A DNA stretch of 64,000 nt from Ottowia sp. (GCF_016703145.1 NZ_JADJCO010000003.1:1-64000); one strand, 5' to 3'. Positions 1 to 9,682 are shown, counted from the stretch's first letter. Program-made: numbers and translations. The notes: generated from the sequence alone by a model not told the origin.

Positions 1-91
1 GCCGAGTCCAGAGACATGCGCAGTCCCTTAACGTGTTGGTGAGAGTTCACCCTGGGCTGCCCGGCGGCCACACCGCTGGGCTTGCAGGTGA

Positions 92-959
92 TCATACCAG
101 GATCAGCAGCGTCAGCACATAGGGCAATGTGTTGAAGCCAGGCAGGTGTCCCCAGCTGATACCGATGGACTGCAACGCCGGGCCGATGGCGCCCATGCCG
201 CCGAACAGCGCCGCTGCGCCAATGCAGCGCAGCGGGCTCCAGCGCGCAAAGATCATCAGCGCTACGGCAATCAGGCCCCGGCCGCTGGAGATGCCCTCGG
301 GTTCCAGCTGCCGGGGTAAAATAGCGTGAGCGATGCACCGCCCAGCCCGGCAATGGCGCTGCCTGCTGCCGTGGCCGCGATGCGGATGCCCGACACCGAA
401 TAGCCAAGCGCTCGCGTGGCATTGGCTGGACCGCCTGCCATGCGCACCAGGAGGCCCATGCGCGTGCGCGCCCGGGCCCACCACAGTGCCCCCCGGCAAT
501 CACCAGCCCCACCGGCAACAGCAGCGTTGACCCGCAGCGCGTTGCGCAGGGAGGCGTTGTCGGCTCCAGTTGCTCAGGGCAATGGCCGGGATCCGCGGCG
601 CCCGTGGCCGGATTTCAGCGGTCACCCAGACAGAACGCCAGGCCCGTGCCCAGCAGCACGAGCGCAATACCCGTGGGCCACGCTCGTTCACACGCGGCAG
701 CGAGCGGAGCACGCCATGCGCAGCGTCGCGGCGAACTAGCCCGCGGCGGCGCTCATCAGCACGCCCCGTCCAGGCCGAGCCAGTTGAGGTACGCGCCGCC
801 AAACGCCGCCGGCTGATAAAAATACCACGCCCTCCAGCCCCAGGTTGATGCGGCCGGATTTTTCGGTCAGGCATTCACTGCAGGCTGACGAACAGAAACG
901 GAACGCCCACGCGCAAGTACCGCCCAGGATGCCTGCGAAGAAAGTCAGAAGTTAGTCAT
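92..959 (-). pseudogene. BMP-type ABC importer permease, second subunit (multiply frameshifted)
   Basis: The pieces read as a membrane permease of the basic-membrane-protein (BMP) nucleoside/sugar ABC importer class. The N-terminus from an ATG at 959 reads MTNFLTFFAGILGGT and then, after frame changes, KSGRINLGLEG, which is typical of the family. The C-terminal third (about 92-300) reads in one frame as GRGLIAVALMIF, then ALFGGMGA, and ends in PYVLTLLILV. The span would encode about 288 residues, close to a full-length permease, so little sequence seems lost, but at least four frame changes are needed. The start overlaps the stop of the upstream permease. It is either a decayed gene or a badly sequenced intact one. 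The cognate ATPase is not in the window. Confidence 0.6.
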
Positions 960-1329
960 CTGCTGTCATGCGATCTGCGGCTGCTCCCCCCCCATCGACC
1001 GCCTGCGCACCGCTGGGCCCGCAGCCTTGCCACCGCCCGCAAGGCCTTCCAGTCCACATCCCGCAGCGCCTCGCTCGCCAGGATCAGCACAAACGCAATG
1101 CCCTGCAGCACCATGACCGATGCATCAGGCAGCCCCAGGCGGCGCTGCAACAGGCTGCCGGCCGCGCCAAAGCCTCCGAACAGGATGGCCACCGGGATCA
1201 ACCCTTGAACAGCAGGAACCACACCTCCAGTGGGCTCACACCCGCAAACCACACGAACACGCCGAACAACAACAGCGCCGCCGCGATGGCGGCAACGGGC
1301 AGGGCGATGTCGGTGAGGGTGTCTTTCAT
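954..1329 (-). pseudogene. BMP-type ABC importer permease, first subunit (large internal deletion)
   Basis: The start at 1329 reads MKDTLTDIALPVAAIAAALL and continues through one hydrophobic helix to VSPLEVWFLLFKG, the usual N-terminus of this permease family. After a frame change at about 1205 the sequence jumps to IPVAILFGGFGAAGSLLQRR and VMVLQGIAFVLILASEAL, which is the family's C-terminus. Only about 125 codons are present where about 350 are expected, so roughly 650 bp from the middle are missing. A frameshift cannot explain that, so this is a true deletion or an assembly collapse. The stop overlaps the next permease start (ATGACTAA), showing the original operon. Confidence 0.65.
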
Positions 1330-1346
1330 GCTGGCTTCTTGGGGTG

Positions 1347-1426
1347 GTCATCCCCGCGAAGGCGGGGATCCAGGGCATCCGGCTTTGGGTACGGACGCGC
1401 TGGATTCCCGCCTCCGCGGGAATGAC
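1347..1426. repeat. REP-like inverted repeat pair
   Basis: Two hairpin-forming units face each other: GTCATCCCCGCGAAGGCGGG at the left and CTGGATTCCCGCCTCCGCGG with GGAATGAC at the right. This is the widespread dispersed element of the 'GTCATTCCCGCG...CGCGGGAATGAC' type seen between genes in many proteobacteria. It lies between the BMP binding-protein gene and the deleted permease. Confidence 0.75.
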
Positions 1427-1435
1427 GGGGGGTTG

Positions 1436-2504
1436 TCAGATGGAGCCCACAACCCCTTCAACCAGGTAGTTCATCTTCTCCAGCTCCAGGTCCGTCTGCT
1501 TCAGCGTCTTGCCCGCTGCAATGATCGTGTTGCCCTTGTTGTCCTTCAGCGGACCCTTGAAGATGTCGAACGTGCCAGCGATCATCTTGCCCTTGATGTC
1601 GTCGGCGTTTTTCTTGGCCGCGTCGGTCACGGCCGGGCCGTAGGCGGACATCTTCACGTAGCCGTCTTTCAGGCCGCCGCGGATGAAGTTGGGGTGCGGC
1701 TTGCCGGCCTTGGCAGCCGTCAATGACGGTCTGGTACGCAGTCAGCCAGTTCCAATTCGGCGCCTGTCAGGTAGGCCTGCGGTGCCGGCTTGGCCCGGGA
1801 CGCGTGGTAGCCGCAGACCATCTTGCCCCGCTTGGCGGCGGTCTCCACAACGACCTTGGGGACGTCCACGTGCATGGTGAACACGTCCACGCCCCGGTCG
1901 GCCAGGCTGTTGGTGGCTTCGGCCTCCTTCGCGGCCAGGGACCAGTCGCCGGTGAAGATCACGCTGCAGGTGTGGCGGGCTTGACCGAACGCGCGCCCAT
2001 CAGAACGCACTGATGTCTTAACTTACAGGGATGGCGGACGCGACGTAGCAGATCTTGCCGCTCTTGCTCATGTGCCGGCGGCCACCACGCCGTTCGGTAC
2101 TGGCATTCGTCGATGTAGCCAAAGTGACTGTCGTGTTCTTGGGGTGCCTGGCTTCGGTCCACATGCCGCAATGGGGAAAAGCGCACGTCGGGGTACCAGG
2201 CGGCCGCCAGCATGTGCGGGTCAAAGTAGCCGAACGACGTGGGGAACAATACGCTGGCGCCGTCCTGCCTAATCATGCACGGTCATGGTCTTTGCACGGC
2301 GGCGGTCCCCGGGCACATTTTCTTCTTCCACCACCTTGATGCCGGGCATCTTCTTCAGCTCGGCGGCAGCCCGGGAAGCCTGCGCCTGGTAGCCAAAGTC
2401 GTCGCGCGGGCGACGTAAATCACGCCCACGGTCAGCGGCTTTGCGCAAAGGCCAGCGGGCTGGCAAGCCACGGCGCCCAAAGCGGCCAGGTTTTGAGGAG
2501 TCAC
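1436..2504 (-). pseudogene. BMP-family ABC transporter substrate-binding protein (frameshifted)
   Basis: Four fragments in different frames join into a periplasmic binding protein of the BMP (Med/PnrA-like) family, which binds nucleosides or related ligands. Near the N-terminus, residues after a hydrophobic signal give PLTVGVIYVA and DDFGYQAQ. The middle gives SVLFPTSFGYFDPHML and ADRGVDVFTMHVD. The C-terminus (1436-1723) is clean and reads GPAVTDAAKKNADDIKG to the stop. The span of about 356 codons is normal for the family, so the damage is frame changes (at least three) and not loss. A GTG at 2504 is the best start. It is the first gene of the importer and lies at the 3' side of the amidase operon. 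Confidence 0.6.
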
Positions 2505-2590
2505 CGGTTGGTGTGTTGCGGTCCTCGGTCTTCTCCAGGGTTGAAAGGGGGTTAATAGCAGGATTCGTGCAAGGGGTTGGTGAAAGACGG

Positions 2591-2984
2591 TCAGGAAAGC
2601 GGTGGCGGCGCGTCCAGCAGGCTCACGTGCGCGCTCACCACACGCCAGCCCGCCGGTGTGCGCAGCCAGGTCTGGCTTTGGCGGCCGGTGCGCGCGGCGC
2701 CGGTGCGGCGGAACTCGGTGTTGGCGGTAGCAAAGTCGCGGCCGTAAGTGGTGATCACCATGTGCATGAGCTCACGCGCCAGGCCCTGCGATGAGCGGCC
2801 CGCGCGGAAAGCGCGGATGGCGTCGTAGCCGTACAGGTTTTCGGTGCCGCCGTAGCGCAGCGTGTGCGGGCTGTCCCAGAACAGCTCGTCCAGCACAGCC
2901 ACGTCGTTGGTGACAAGCGCCTTTTCGCGGCGCGCCGAAGGCGGCTGTGACTTCAGCCACGATGTCAGGCAGGTTGATGTCCAT
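2591..2984 (-). CDS. AtzH/HpxZ-like SnoaL-fold protein (frameshifted)
   Basis: A small protein of about 130 residues from the SnoaL-like fold family that includes AtzH of cyanuric acid degradation and HpxZ of oxalurate catabolism. The N-terminus MDINLPDIVAEVTAAF is in one frame. One base change near 2935 is needed to continue into KALVTNDVAVLDELFW, then SPHTLRYGGTENLYGYDAI and the C-terminal TWLRTPAGWRVVSAHVS, which are typical. Its ATG shares a base with the atzE stop, so the two are translationally coupled. In known clusters the protein sits with AtzE-type amidases; its precise role here is inferred from that context only. Confidence 0.7.
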
Positions 2985-4324
2985 CAGATGACCGCCGGTT
3001 TGAGGTGCGCCACGCCCATTTGCTGCAGCACTACTGGCGGGCGCGCAGCGCCAGGTCTGCGCCAGGGCGCGGCAATCACTTGCACGCCTATGGGCAAGCC
3101 GTCGGTGCCCGACGGCTGACATCGGCGCCGCCACCACGGGGGCAGCCGGCAAACGAGATGGGTTGCGCGTCAGCAGGCGGCGACGGGCGCAGGGCTGGCG
3201 CTGGCCGCTGATGTCCAGCCACCGGTGCCGATCACTGGCGGCGCCACGGGCGTGGCGGGTGCGATCAGCACGTCCCAGTGCTGGAACAGCGCGTTGACGC
3301 GGTCGCGGTACACGCGGCGAAAGCGCTGCGCGCGCAGGTACCAGGCGGCCGGCTGCAGCGCGCCCGAGATGAACCGGTCCACCGACAGTGGCTCGAAGTC
3401 ATCTGCGCGCGTGCGCAAATCGTCCAGGTGCAACGCGCCGCCTTCGCTGGCGCTGGTGATGAAGGCCGCCGCGCGGGCCATGGCCGGGTCCGGCCACTCC
3501 ACCATTTCGATCACGTCCAGCGCGCGCGCCGCCGTGCGGGCCACTTCACGTGCGGGTGGCGTGGCGTTGTCATGAAAGTAGCCGCCCAGAAGACCAATGC
3601 GAAGGCCGCCGACGCCCTGCACCAGCGACGGCATCACCGGCTCGATCTGCGTCGTGTGGCAGCCCGCATCCAGCGGGTCGGGCGACTGCAGCACATCGTA
3701 GGTGGCCGCCAGCCGTTCCACCGAATCCGCAAACGGGCCCAGATGGTCCACGCTGTGCACAAACGGATAGCTGCCGCGGCGCGACAGGCGCCCAAACGTG
3801 GGCTTGAGGCCCCACACACCGCACAGCGACGACGGCACACGGATGGATCCGTTGGTGTCTGAGCCCAGCGTGACGGGCACCTGGCCGGCGGCCACCGCCG
3901 CGCCCGAGCCGCCCGACGATCCGCCTGCAATGCGCGTCAGGTCGTGCGGGTTGTGGCAGGGGCCGTAATGGGTGTTCTCCGTTGTGAAGCCATAGGCGTA
4001 TTCGTCCATGTTCAGCGAGCCGATCAGCACCGCACCAGCTGCTTTCATGCGCTGGACCAAAAAGGCGTCTGCGCTTGCCGCCGGATGGCCCCGGTTGACT
4101 TTGGAGCCTGCCAGCGTGACCTCTCCTTCGATGTCAAACAGGTTCTTGACCGCATAGGGCACACCGGCCAATGGGCCCAGCGCCTCGCCGCGCGCGCGGC
4201 GCGCGTCGATGTCAGCCGCTTCGGCGCGCGCCCGCGCATAGCTCTTGCCGGTGAAGGCATTCACTTGCCCATCGGTCGCCTCGATGCGGGCGATGCAGGC
4301 TTCCAGGGCTTCTGTGGCGTTCAT
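2984..4324 (-). CDS. atzE: AtzE-family amidase (1-carboxybiuret hydrolase-like), frameshifted C-terminus
   Basis: An amidase-signature hydrolase. The Ser-cisSer-Lys triad is visible: Lys in YAVKNLFDIEG, the glycine/serine-rich GGSSGGSGAA loop and the nucleophile region GSDTNGSIRVP. In Pseudomonas sp. ADP, AtzE forms a heteromeric complex with the small AtzG and deaminates 1-carboxybiuret. The ATG overlaps the atzG stop (ATGA), which supports complex formation. From about 3210 to the stop the frame changes several times, but the family C-terminus can be traced (PVVAAPM, then LPIGVQVIAAPW), ending in a stop that overlaps the next gene. The true substrate could be another ureide, because no cyanuric acid hydrolase (AtzD) is in the window. 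Confidence 0.8.
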
Positions 4325-4525
4325 GTGGGTGCGCGGTCCCGGGGGCAGGGGTTGAAAATGTCGGCCAGCTCGTCTTCGGGCGCCAGCGGCACGCGCTCCA
4401 GCAGCGCAGCCATGGCGGCGGTGCGCTCGAGGTGGCCCGCCACGGCGCGCGCGCGCGGCGTCCAGGGGCACGCCCAAAGCCGCAGCGCTGGCCTTCACGT
4501 AGGCGAGCGTTTCAACCTCGTTCAC
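4321..4525 (-). CDS. atzG: AtzG-like small subunit of the amidase (frameshifted)
   Basis: A short protein of about 67 residues that starts at a GTG with NEVETLAYVKASAAALG. After a one-base change in the (CG)n run at 4447-4459 it continues GHLERTAAMAALLERVPLA, EDELADIFNPCPRD and stops at TGA overlapping the atzE ATG. This is the AtzG/DUF4089 pattern; AtzG stabilises and completes AtzE in the known enzyme. The frame change sits in an alternating CG tract, a typical sequencing-error site. The start overlaps the stop of the upstream ABC ATPase gene by four bases. Confidence 0.75.
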
Positions 4526-5343
4526 CGGCGTACCTCGCGCTGGAAAATCTCCAGGCTGAGTTTCTTGGTGGCGATGAAGCTGGGCTCGCTCAGCGTATCC
4601 ACCGTGCGCGGCCGCGCGTCGTCATACGCCAGGATTTCCGCCACCTTGGTCGGCCGCTTGGTCAAGAGCAGCACCTGGTCGGCAAGGTACACAGCTTCTT
4701 CCAGGTCGTGCGACACCAGCAGCATGGTGGTGCCAGTTTTCACGAACACCTCCTGCAGCTTTTCGCGGATGAACAGCGTCATCTCGAAGTCCAGCGCAGA
4801 GAACGGTTCGTCCAGGAACAGCACCTCTGGGTTGTTGGCCAGCGCCCGCATGATGGACGCCGTCTGCTGCTGGCCGCCCGACAGCTCGTAGGGGTAGCGG
4901 TTGAGGTCGAACTTGACGTCAAACGACGCCACCAGCTCGGCCATGCGGCGGTCCACCTCGGCCTTGGACTTGCCTTCCAGCTTGAGCGGGTAGGCGATGT
5001 TGTCGATGGTGCGCATCCACGGGAACATGGCCTCGCGGTAGTTCTGGAACACGTAGCCGATCTTGGTGTCCTTCAGGCTCTTGCCGTCAAACAGGATCTC
5101 GCCGCTGTCGATGGGGATGAGCCCCGCGATCATGTTGATCAGCGTGCTCTTGCCGCAGCCGTTGGGGCCGAAGACCGAAACAATCTTGTGTTTCGGTATG
5201 TCCAGGTCGAAGTTTTCGTACAGCGGCCAACCCGCGAAGTACTTGGTCAGGCCACGGATGGTGATGTGCGTGCCGGCCGGGCCGGGCTTGAACTCCGGCA
5301 CGGGGACGTCTGCATAGACCGGTGCATTCAATACGGTGCTCAT
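4522..5343 (-). CDS. ABC transporter ATP-binding protein (nitrate/sulfonate/taurine type)
   Basis: The 273-residue ATPase of a TauB/SsuB/NrtD-class importer. It shows the Walker A motif GPNGCGKSTL near residue 57, the signature LSGGQQQ, Walker B ending in LFLDEPFSALD and the switch histidine in LLVSHDLEEAV. It overlaps the upstream permease gene by four bases (ATGA-type coupling), and atzG follows with overlap, so importer and amidase are co-expressed. It sits on the inner face of the cytoplasmic membrane and powers uptake. The substrate is probably a small ureide or carboxylated urea, by context only. Confidence 0.9.
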   Translation of the reverse strand: MSTVLNAPVYADVPVPEFKPGPAGTHITIRGLTKYFAGWPLYENFDLDIPKHKIVSVFGPNGCGKSTLINMIAGLIPIDSGEILFDGKSLKDTKIGYVFQNYREAMFPWMRTIDNIAYPLKLEGKSKAEVDRRMAELVASFDVKFDLNRYPYELSGGQQQTASIMRALANNPEVLFLDEPFSALDFEMTLFIREKLQEVFVKTGTTMLLVSHDLEEAVYLADQVLLLTKRPTKVAEILAYDDARPRTVDTLSEPSFIATKKLSLEIFQREVRR

Positions 5344-6206
5344 CTTCCGCTCCAGTGAACAATCTTGCGTTCGGCGATGAGGAAAAGGATGTTCAGGGCA
5401 TATCCCAAAGCACCGGCCGCCAGGATGGACGCGTACATGTCGCGCACATTCATGACCTGTTGCGAATTGATGATCCGGTTGCCCAGGCCGCTGTCAGCGC
5501 CAATGAACATCTCGGCCACGATCACGATCACCAGAGCCATGGACACGGCCGAGCGCAGCCCCACAAAGCTGGGTTGCAGGCTTTCCCAGACCAGAACGTC
5601 CTTGAAGATCTGCCAGCGCGTGGCACCCATCACCTTGGCTGCCATCACGCGCTGCTTGCGCGCGTTGATCACGCCGTAGGCACTGTTGAACACCACGATC
5701 AGGAACGCGCCAAACGCGGCAATCGCCACCTTGTTGACGTCTGACACGCCAAAGATCATGAGAAACAGCGGGATCAGCGCCGACGACGGCGTAGAGCGGA
5801 AGAAATCAATCAAAAACTCCACGCTGCGATAGGCCCGCTCGTTGCTGCCCAGCAGCACACCCAGCGGCATGCCCACGGCTGCGGCAATCAGAAACGCCTG
5901 CACCGTGCGCATGACCGTGACGCCAAAGTCTTTCAGAAGCGGGCCGCCCCACAGGCCGCTGATCAGCGTGCCCAGGGCGTCCATGGGCGGCGGCAGCAAG
6001 ATGGCCTTGATGAAGCCGGTGCGCACCGCCAGGTCCCAGAGGATGAACAGCACGATGGGGCCGATGAAAGGCAGCAACCGTTCCCACTGCGGCGCGCGCG
6101 GCGGGGCGGCCGGTGCGTTGGCGGCCGGCGGTGTCCAGGGTTTGGGCGTGGCCGCCGCGGCGGGCGGCACCGGCGCACCGGGCATGGCGTCTGGGGTGGC
6201 GCGCAT
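5340..6206 (-). CDS. ABC transporter permease (TauC/SsuC type)
   Basis: A 288-residue inner-membrane permease. A proline/alanine-rich cytoplasmic N-terminus of about 40 residues precedes about six hydrophobic segments. The cytoplasmic coupling loop (EAA loop) is recognisable around AAKVMGATRWQIFKDVL. It ends with LNILFLIAERKIVHWSGR, typical of the family. It lies between the binding protein (4 bp upstream) and the ATPase (4 bp overlap), completing one importer. Confidence 0.9.
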   Translation of the reverse strand: MRATPDAMPGAPVPPAAAATPKPWTPPAANAPAAPPRAPQWERLLPFIGPIVLFILWDLAVRTGFIKAILLPPPMDALGTLISGLWGGPLLKDFGVTVMRTVQAFLIAAAVGMPLGVLLGSNERAYRSVEFLIDFFRSTPSSALIPLFLMIFGVSDVNKVAIAAFGAFLIVVFNSAYGVINARKQRVMAAKVMGATRWQIFKDVLVWESLQPSFVGLRSAVSMALVIVIVAEMFIGADSGLGNRIINSQQVMNVRDMYASILAAGALGYALNILFLIAERKIVHWSGR

Positions 6207-6210
6207 GGTT

Positions 6211-7209
6211 TTACCCCTTGTAGAGCATGCTGTCGACCATCAGCCGCTTGGTGAAAATGCCCTTCTCGCTGAACAGGTCGAAGAACTTCTGAAAGTGCGC
6301 CACGTCGGCCGGTGTGAACTCGTTGTACATGGTGTAGGCGGCCAGCGGCACCTCGCTGGTCAGCGGGCCTTCGATGGCGGTGTAACCCTTCATGTACTGG
6401 CGCGCTTCCACCGGCTTGGTTCGCACATAGTTCACGCCCTTGCCATAGGCCGCGATGAACTTCTTGGCCACGTCGGGGTTCTTCTGGATGAAAGCCGATG
6501 CCAGCGACGCCGATCCGCCGAACCACGGTGCCATGGGGTCGCCCAGCACGTACCTGGCGATCACGCCCGGCTCCAGCACACGGGTGGTGCCGTTCATGCG
6601 GCCGATGGTGCCGGTGGGCTCCAGCGTGTAAGCGGCGTCGATCTGCCCCGCGGCCAGCGCGGCCACATGCTGGCCGATGGGCAGTTCCACCACAGTGGCT
6701 CCGGTGGCGCCGCCGCGCTCCAGCACGGTCTTGGCCAACGTCACGTTCTGGATACCGGGGCCCGAGGCGACGCGCTTGCCCTTCAGGTCGGCCATGACCT
6801 TGGCGGGGCTGGCCACGGGCACGATCACTTCGTCCAGCACGTTCTTCACGTTGCTGGGGTTGGAACAGAAAATCTTGAAGGTACCCGGCGCGGCGATTTC
6901 GCCGATGGCGATGTTGGCCGAGCCCGTGCCGTTGGCGGTGCCGTCAGCGCGGCCTGACAGCACGGCTTCCATCACCTGTTGGGCGCCTGCAAATTTCAGC
7001 GGCTCCACGTCCAGGCCGGCTTCCTTGAAGTAGCCCAGCTCGATGGCTGAATAGAACGGCAGCCCGGCCGCAATGGGCCAGTAGCCGATGCGGATCTTGG
7101 GGCCGGCTTGTGCCCGCACGATGGCGGGTGCGCCCAGCAGGCCCAGGGCTGCGGAGGCGACGCCGGCCTTGATCAGGGTACGGCGGTTGGCTTGACGGTG
7201 TTGGCTCAT
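6211..7209 (-). CDS. ABC transporter substrate-binding protein (NMT1/TauA-like, Tat signal)
   Basis: A 332-residue periplasmic binding protein of the NMT1/THI5-like or SsuA class. The N-terminus has a twin-arginine motif (RRTLIKAG) and a hydrophobic stretch ending in IVRAQA, so export is probably by Tat. The mature part starts KIRIGYWPIAAGLPFYSAIE and carries the usual GYFKEAGLDVEPL segment. The ATG at 7209 follows a good ribosome binding site (AGGAGCATTCC). It is the first transporter gene downstream of the atzF-like hydrolase, which points to import of an amide or ureide that the amidases then break down. Confidence 0.88.
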   Translation of the reverse strand: MSQHRQANRRTLIKAGVASAALGLLGAPAIVRAQAGPKIRIGYWPIAAGLPFYSAIELGYFKEAGLDVEPLKFAGAQQVMEAVLSGRADGTANGTGSANIAIGEIAAPGTFKIFCSNPSNVKNVLDEVIVPVASPAKVMADLKGKRVASGPGIQNVTLAKTVLERGGATGATVVELPIGQHVAALAAGQIDAAYTLEPTGTIGRMNGTTRVLEPGVIARYVLGDPMAPWFGGSASLASAFIQKNPDVAKKFIAAYGKGVNYVRTKPVEARQYMKGYTAIEGPLTSEVPLAAYTMYNEFTPADVAHFQKFFDLFSEKGIFTKRLMVDSMLYKG

Positions 7210-7250
7210 GGAATGCTCCTGCTGGGTTGGATGAATGAAGGGGTTGAAGA

Positions 7251-8978
7251 TCAGGCGGCAGCCTTCAGCGATGCGATGTACGCGCGCCAGCCGCCCAGGT
7301 GGGTGATGTCCTGCGCACCCTGCGTTGCCAGGGCTTCGCACACAAAGCCCTGCACGCTGGTACCGTCGGTCAATGTGAGCGTGCCGATGCCCAGCGGCGC
7401 CGGAATCAGCGCGACAAAGCTGCCGTAATGCGCCACGGGTATTTCCCAGATTTCCAGCGCAATGGCACCCCCCGTGCCGTCGGCCACGCGCAGCAAGCCG
7501 GGCTTGGGCGGCGTGGTGCCGGGCAGTGCGAAAAAGCGGTAGTGCGGTGCGGTGCTGGCGGTACCGACCAGGCAAGCGCCACGCTCAGTCAGTTGGCTGT
7601 TCAGCGGCATGCCCGACAAATGCGCACCCACCACGGCCAGCTTGACCATGGCTTGCGCCTGCAGGCCGGGGATGGCGATGGGCGGGGGCAGCGGCTGCCC
7701 CGTGGCGCCCTGCGTCAACCCCGTGCTGTGGTGAAAGCGCTGGCCCAGCTCGGCCAGCTGCCAGTCGCTGGCGCAGGGGCCGATGAGCGTGATGCCAAAC
7801 GGCAGGCCGTCCGGCGCGGATACTGCTGGGCACCGACAGCGCGGCGTAGTCCAGCAGGTTCACAAAATTGGTGTACGCGCCCAGGTTGCGGTTAAGCGCC
7901 ACCGGATCGGCCTGCATCGCGGCGATGGTGTAGTGCGTGGGGCCGTGGGCACCAGCAGCACGTCAATGTCGCCCCACATGGCGGCAGCGCGCTGGCCCAA
8001 AGCGCGCAACTGCACCTGCGCATCCACCAGGTCGGCCGCGCTGTAGGCGCGGCCGCTGGCGATGATGCCGCGCACCGGCTCCATCACATCGGCTTCATGC
8101 GCATCGAAGAAGGGACGGATGGCCGCATAACGCTCGGCCACCAGGGCGCTTTCATAAAGCAGCGCGGCGGCCTGCGCCAGCGGTGTGAAGTCCACCGCCA
8201 CCGGTGTGCCGCCCAGTGCACGCAGCCGCGTGACGGCCTGGCCGAATGCAGCTTCGGCGGCGGCATCCCCAAAAAAGGGCAGCTCGGTCGGCACACCAAA
8301 GCGAAAGGCGGCAGGCAGCGGTGCACCGGCCATGTGCAGCTTGCGCGAGAACGGATCCAGCGCGTCATGCCCCATGGCTGCGTGCAACACCTGCGCGGCA
8401 AGGCCCACCGTGCGAGCAAAGATGGACACACAGTCCACGCTCTGCGCTGCAGGCACCACGCCACGTGCGCTGATCAGCCCCTTGCTGGGCTTCAAGCCCA
8501 CGATGTTGTTCAGCCCCGCAGGCACCCTGCCCGAACCGGCGGTGTCGGTGCCCAGTGAAAAGTCCACCTCGCCTGAGGCCACCACATGGGCGGAGCCCGA
8601 ACTGGAGCCGCCTGACACATAGGCAGCGTTGAAAGCATTGGGCACCGCGCCATACGGCGAGCGCGTGCCGTTCAGCCCGCAGGCAAACTGGTCCAGATTG
8701 GTTTTGCCGACCAGCGATGCACCAGCATTGAGCAGCCTGGCCACCACCGTGGCGTGCGCGGTGGGGTCATAGGCAAAGGGCGCGCAGGCGGCCGTGGTGG
8801 GCAGCCCGGCGGCGTCGATGTTGTCCTTGGCCGCAAAGCGCAGGCCGGCCAGCGGCCCCCTGTCAGTTAGAGCAAGCGGCGTGTCGAATCGGGAAATCCA
8901 GGCCTGCGGCGCACTGGCCGGCGCAGCGCCCACGGGGGCGGCGGCAGCAGTTTCAGCAGGAAGGACGGTGTGCACCAT
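7251..8978 (-). CDS. atzF: Allophanate hydrolase AtzF/DUR1-type (two frameshifts)
   Basis: A two-domain amidohydrolase. The N-terminal amidase domain (about 8978-7960) has the catalytic Lys in AAKDNID, the SGGSSSGSA loop and the serine region GTDTAGSGRVP. The C-terminal domain, unique to allophanate hydrolases, reads MPLNSQLTERGACLVG and later GIGTLTLTDG. Allophanate (or 1,3-dicarboxyurea in the AtzF variant) is cleaved to ammonia and carbon dioxide. Two single-base shifts, near 7950 and near 7815, separate the domains; the linking segment MQADPVALNRNLGAYTNFVN is in the third frame. The total of about 575 residues is normal, so the gene is probably intact in the organism. It is the first gene of the operon. 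Confidence 0.85.
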
Positions 8979-8991
8979 ATCTGAGCATCCA

Positions 8992-9007
8992 ATCTTGTAT
9001 CCAAGAT
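8992..9007. promoter_or_regulatory. Palindrome upstream of the amidase/transport operon
   Basis: Arms ATCTTG and CAAGAT flank a TATC centre, giving a 16-bp inverted repeat whose core is close to the TTGTATACAA-like operators used by many GntR/FCD regulators. It lies 13 bp upstream of the atzF-like start codon, where a repressor would act. The regulator is not identified in the window. Confidence 0.45.
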
Positions 9008-9106
9008 GAGATGCAAAGACTGTGCCACCTTGTGCCGCCCTCTACGGCTCACGTTATGAGCCGCATTTTTCGAAATACGACTCATGGCTGGCCGCCAGCT
9101 TGTCCG

Positions 9107-9682
9107 TCAGCCGCCCAGTTCCGCCTGACCCGCCAGCGGCACACCCGGTGGCGCCACATAGTCCGCCACGACCCATGCCCGCTCTGGATGGCCCGCAGCC
9201 TCTTGCAGCTGCTCGGTGATGACGCCCATGGACGCCTTGTCCAGCGCGGCAAACGGCTGGTCCAGCAATGTCAGCGCGGCGCCTGACGCAAAGGCCGCCG
9301 CCAGCCAGACCTTTCGCCGCGAGCCGGTGGACAGCATGTCCAGCCGCTTGGCCATGTGCTGCGCGAGGTCCAGCTCATGCACCAGATCGTCCAGCACAGC
9401 CCGGTCCAGCGCCGGGTGCTGCTGCGCCACGCGGTCAAAGCACTGGCCGGGTGTCAAGGCGTCGCAGCCGTCTGCGCGGGGGTTGACCCAGAACACAGTG
9501 CCGCTCGTGCGCAGGGTGCCTGCCTGCGGCTGGAGTTCGCCGGCCATCAGGCGCAGCAGCGTGGTCTTGCCAGTGCCCTCGTCGCCACCCAGCCAGGTGA
9601 CGCCGGAAGGCACGGTGAATGACAGGCCGCTGAACAACGGTGGCTGGCCGGGCCAGGCAAAGCTGAGGTCTTGAATTTGCAT
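9107..9682 (-). CDS. Stand-alone ABC ATP-binding protein
   Basis: A short ABC ATPase of 191 residues starting at ATG 9682 behind the sequence GGAAG. It starts MQIQDLSFAWPG, has a variant Walker A (GGDEGTGKTTLL), a signature-like LSTGSRRK and a Walker B-like TLLDQPFAALD, in which the usual catalytic glutamate after the aspartate is glutamine. That replacement would weaken ATP hydrolysis. No permease or binding-protein gene is adjacent. The size recalls small exporter ATPases such as CcmA, but I cannot assign a substrate. Confidence 0.75.
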   Translation of the reverse strand: MQIQDLSFAWPGQPPLFSGLSFTVPSGVTWLGGDEGTGKTTLLRLMAGELQPQAGTLRTSGTVFWVNPRADGCDALTPGQCFDRVAQQHPALDRAVLDDLVHELDLAQHMAKRLDMLSTGSRRKVWLAAAFASGAALTLLDQPFAALDKASMGVITEQLQEAAGHPERAWVVADYVAPPGVPLAGQAELGG

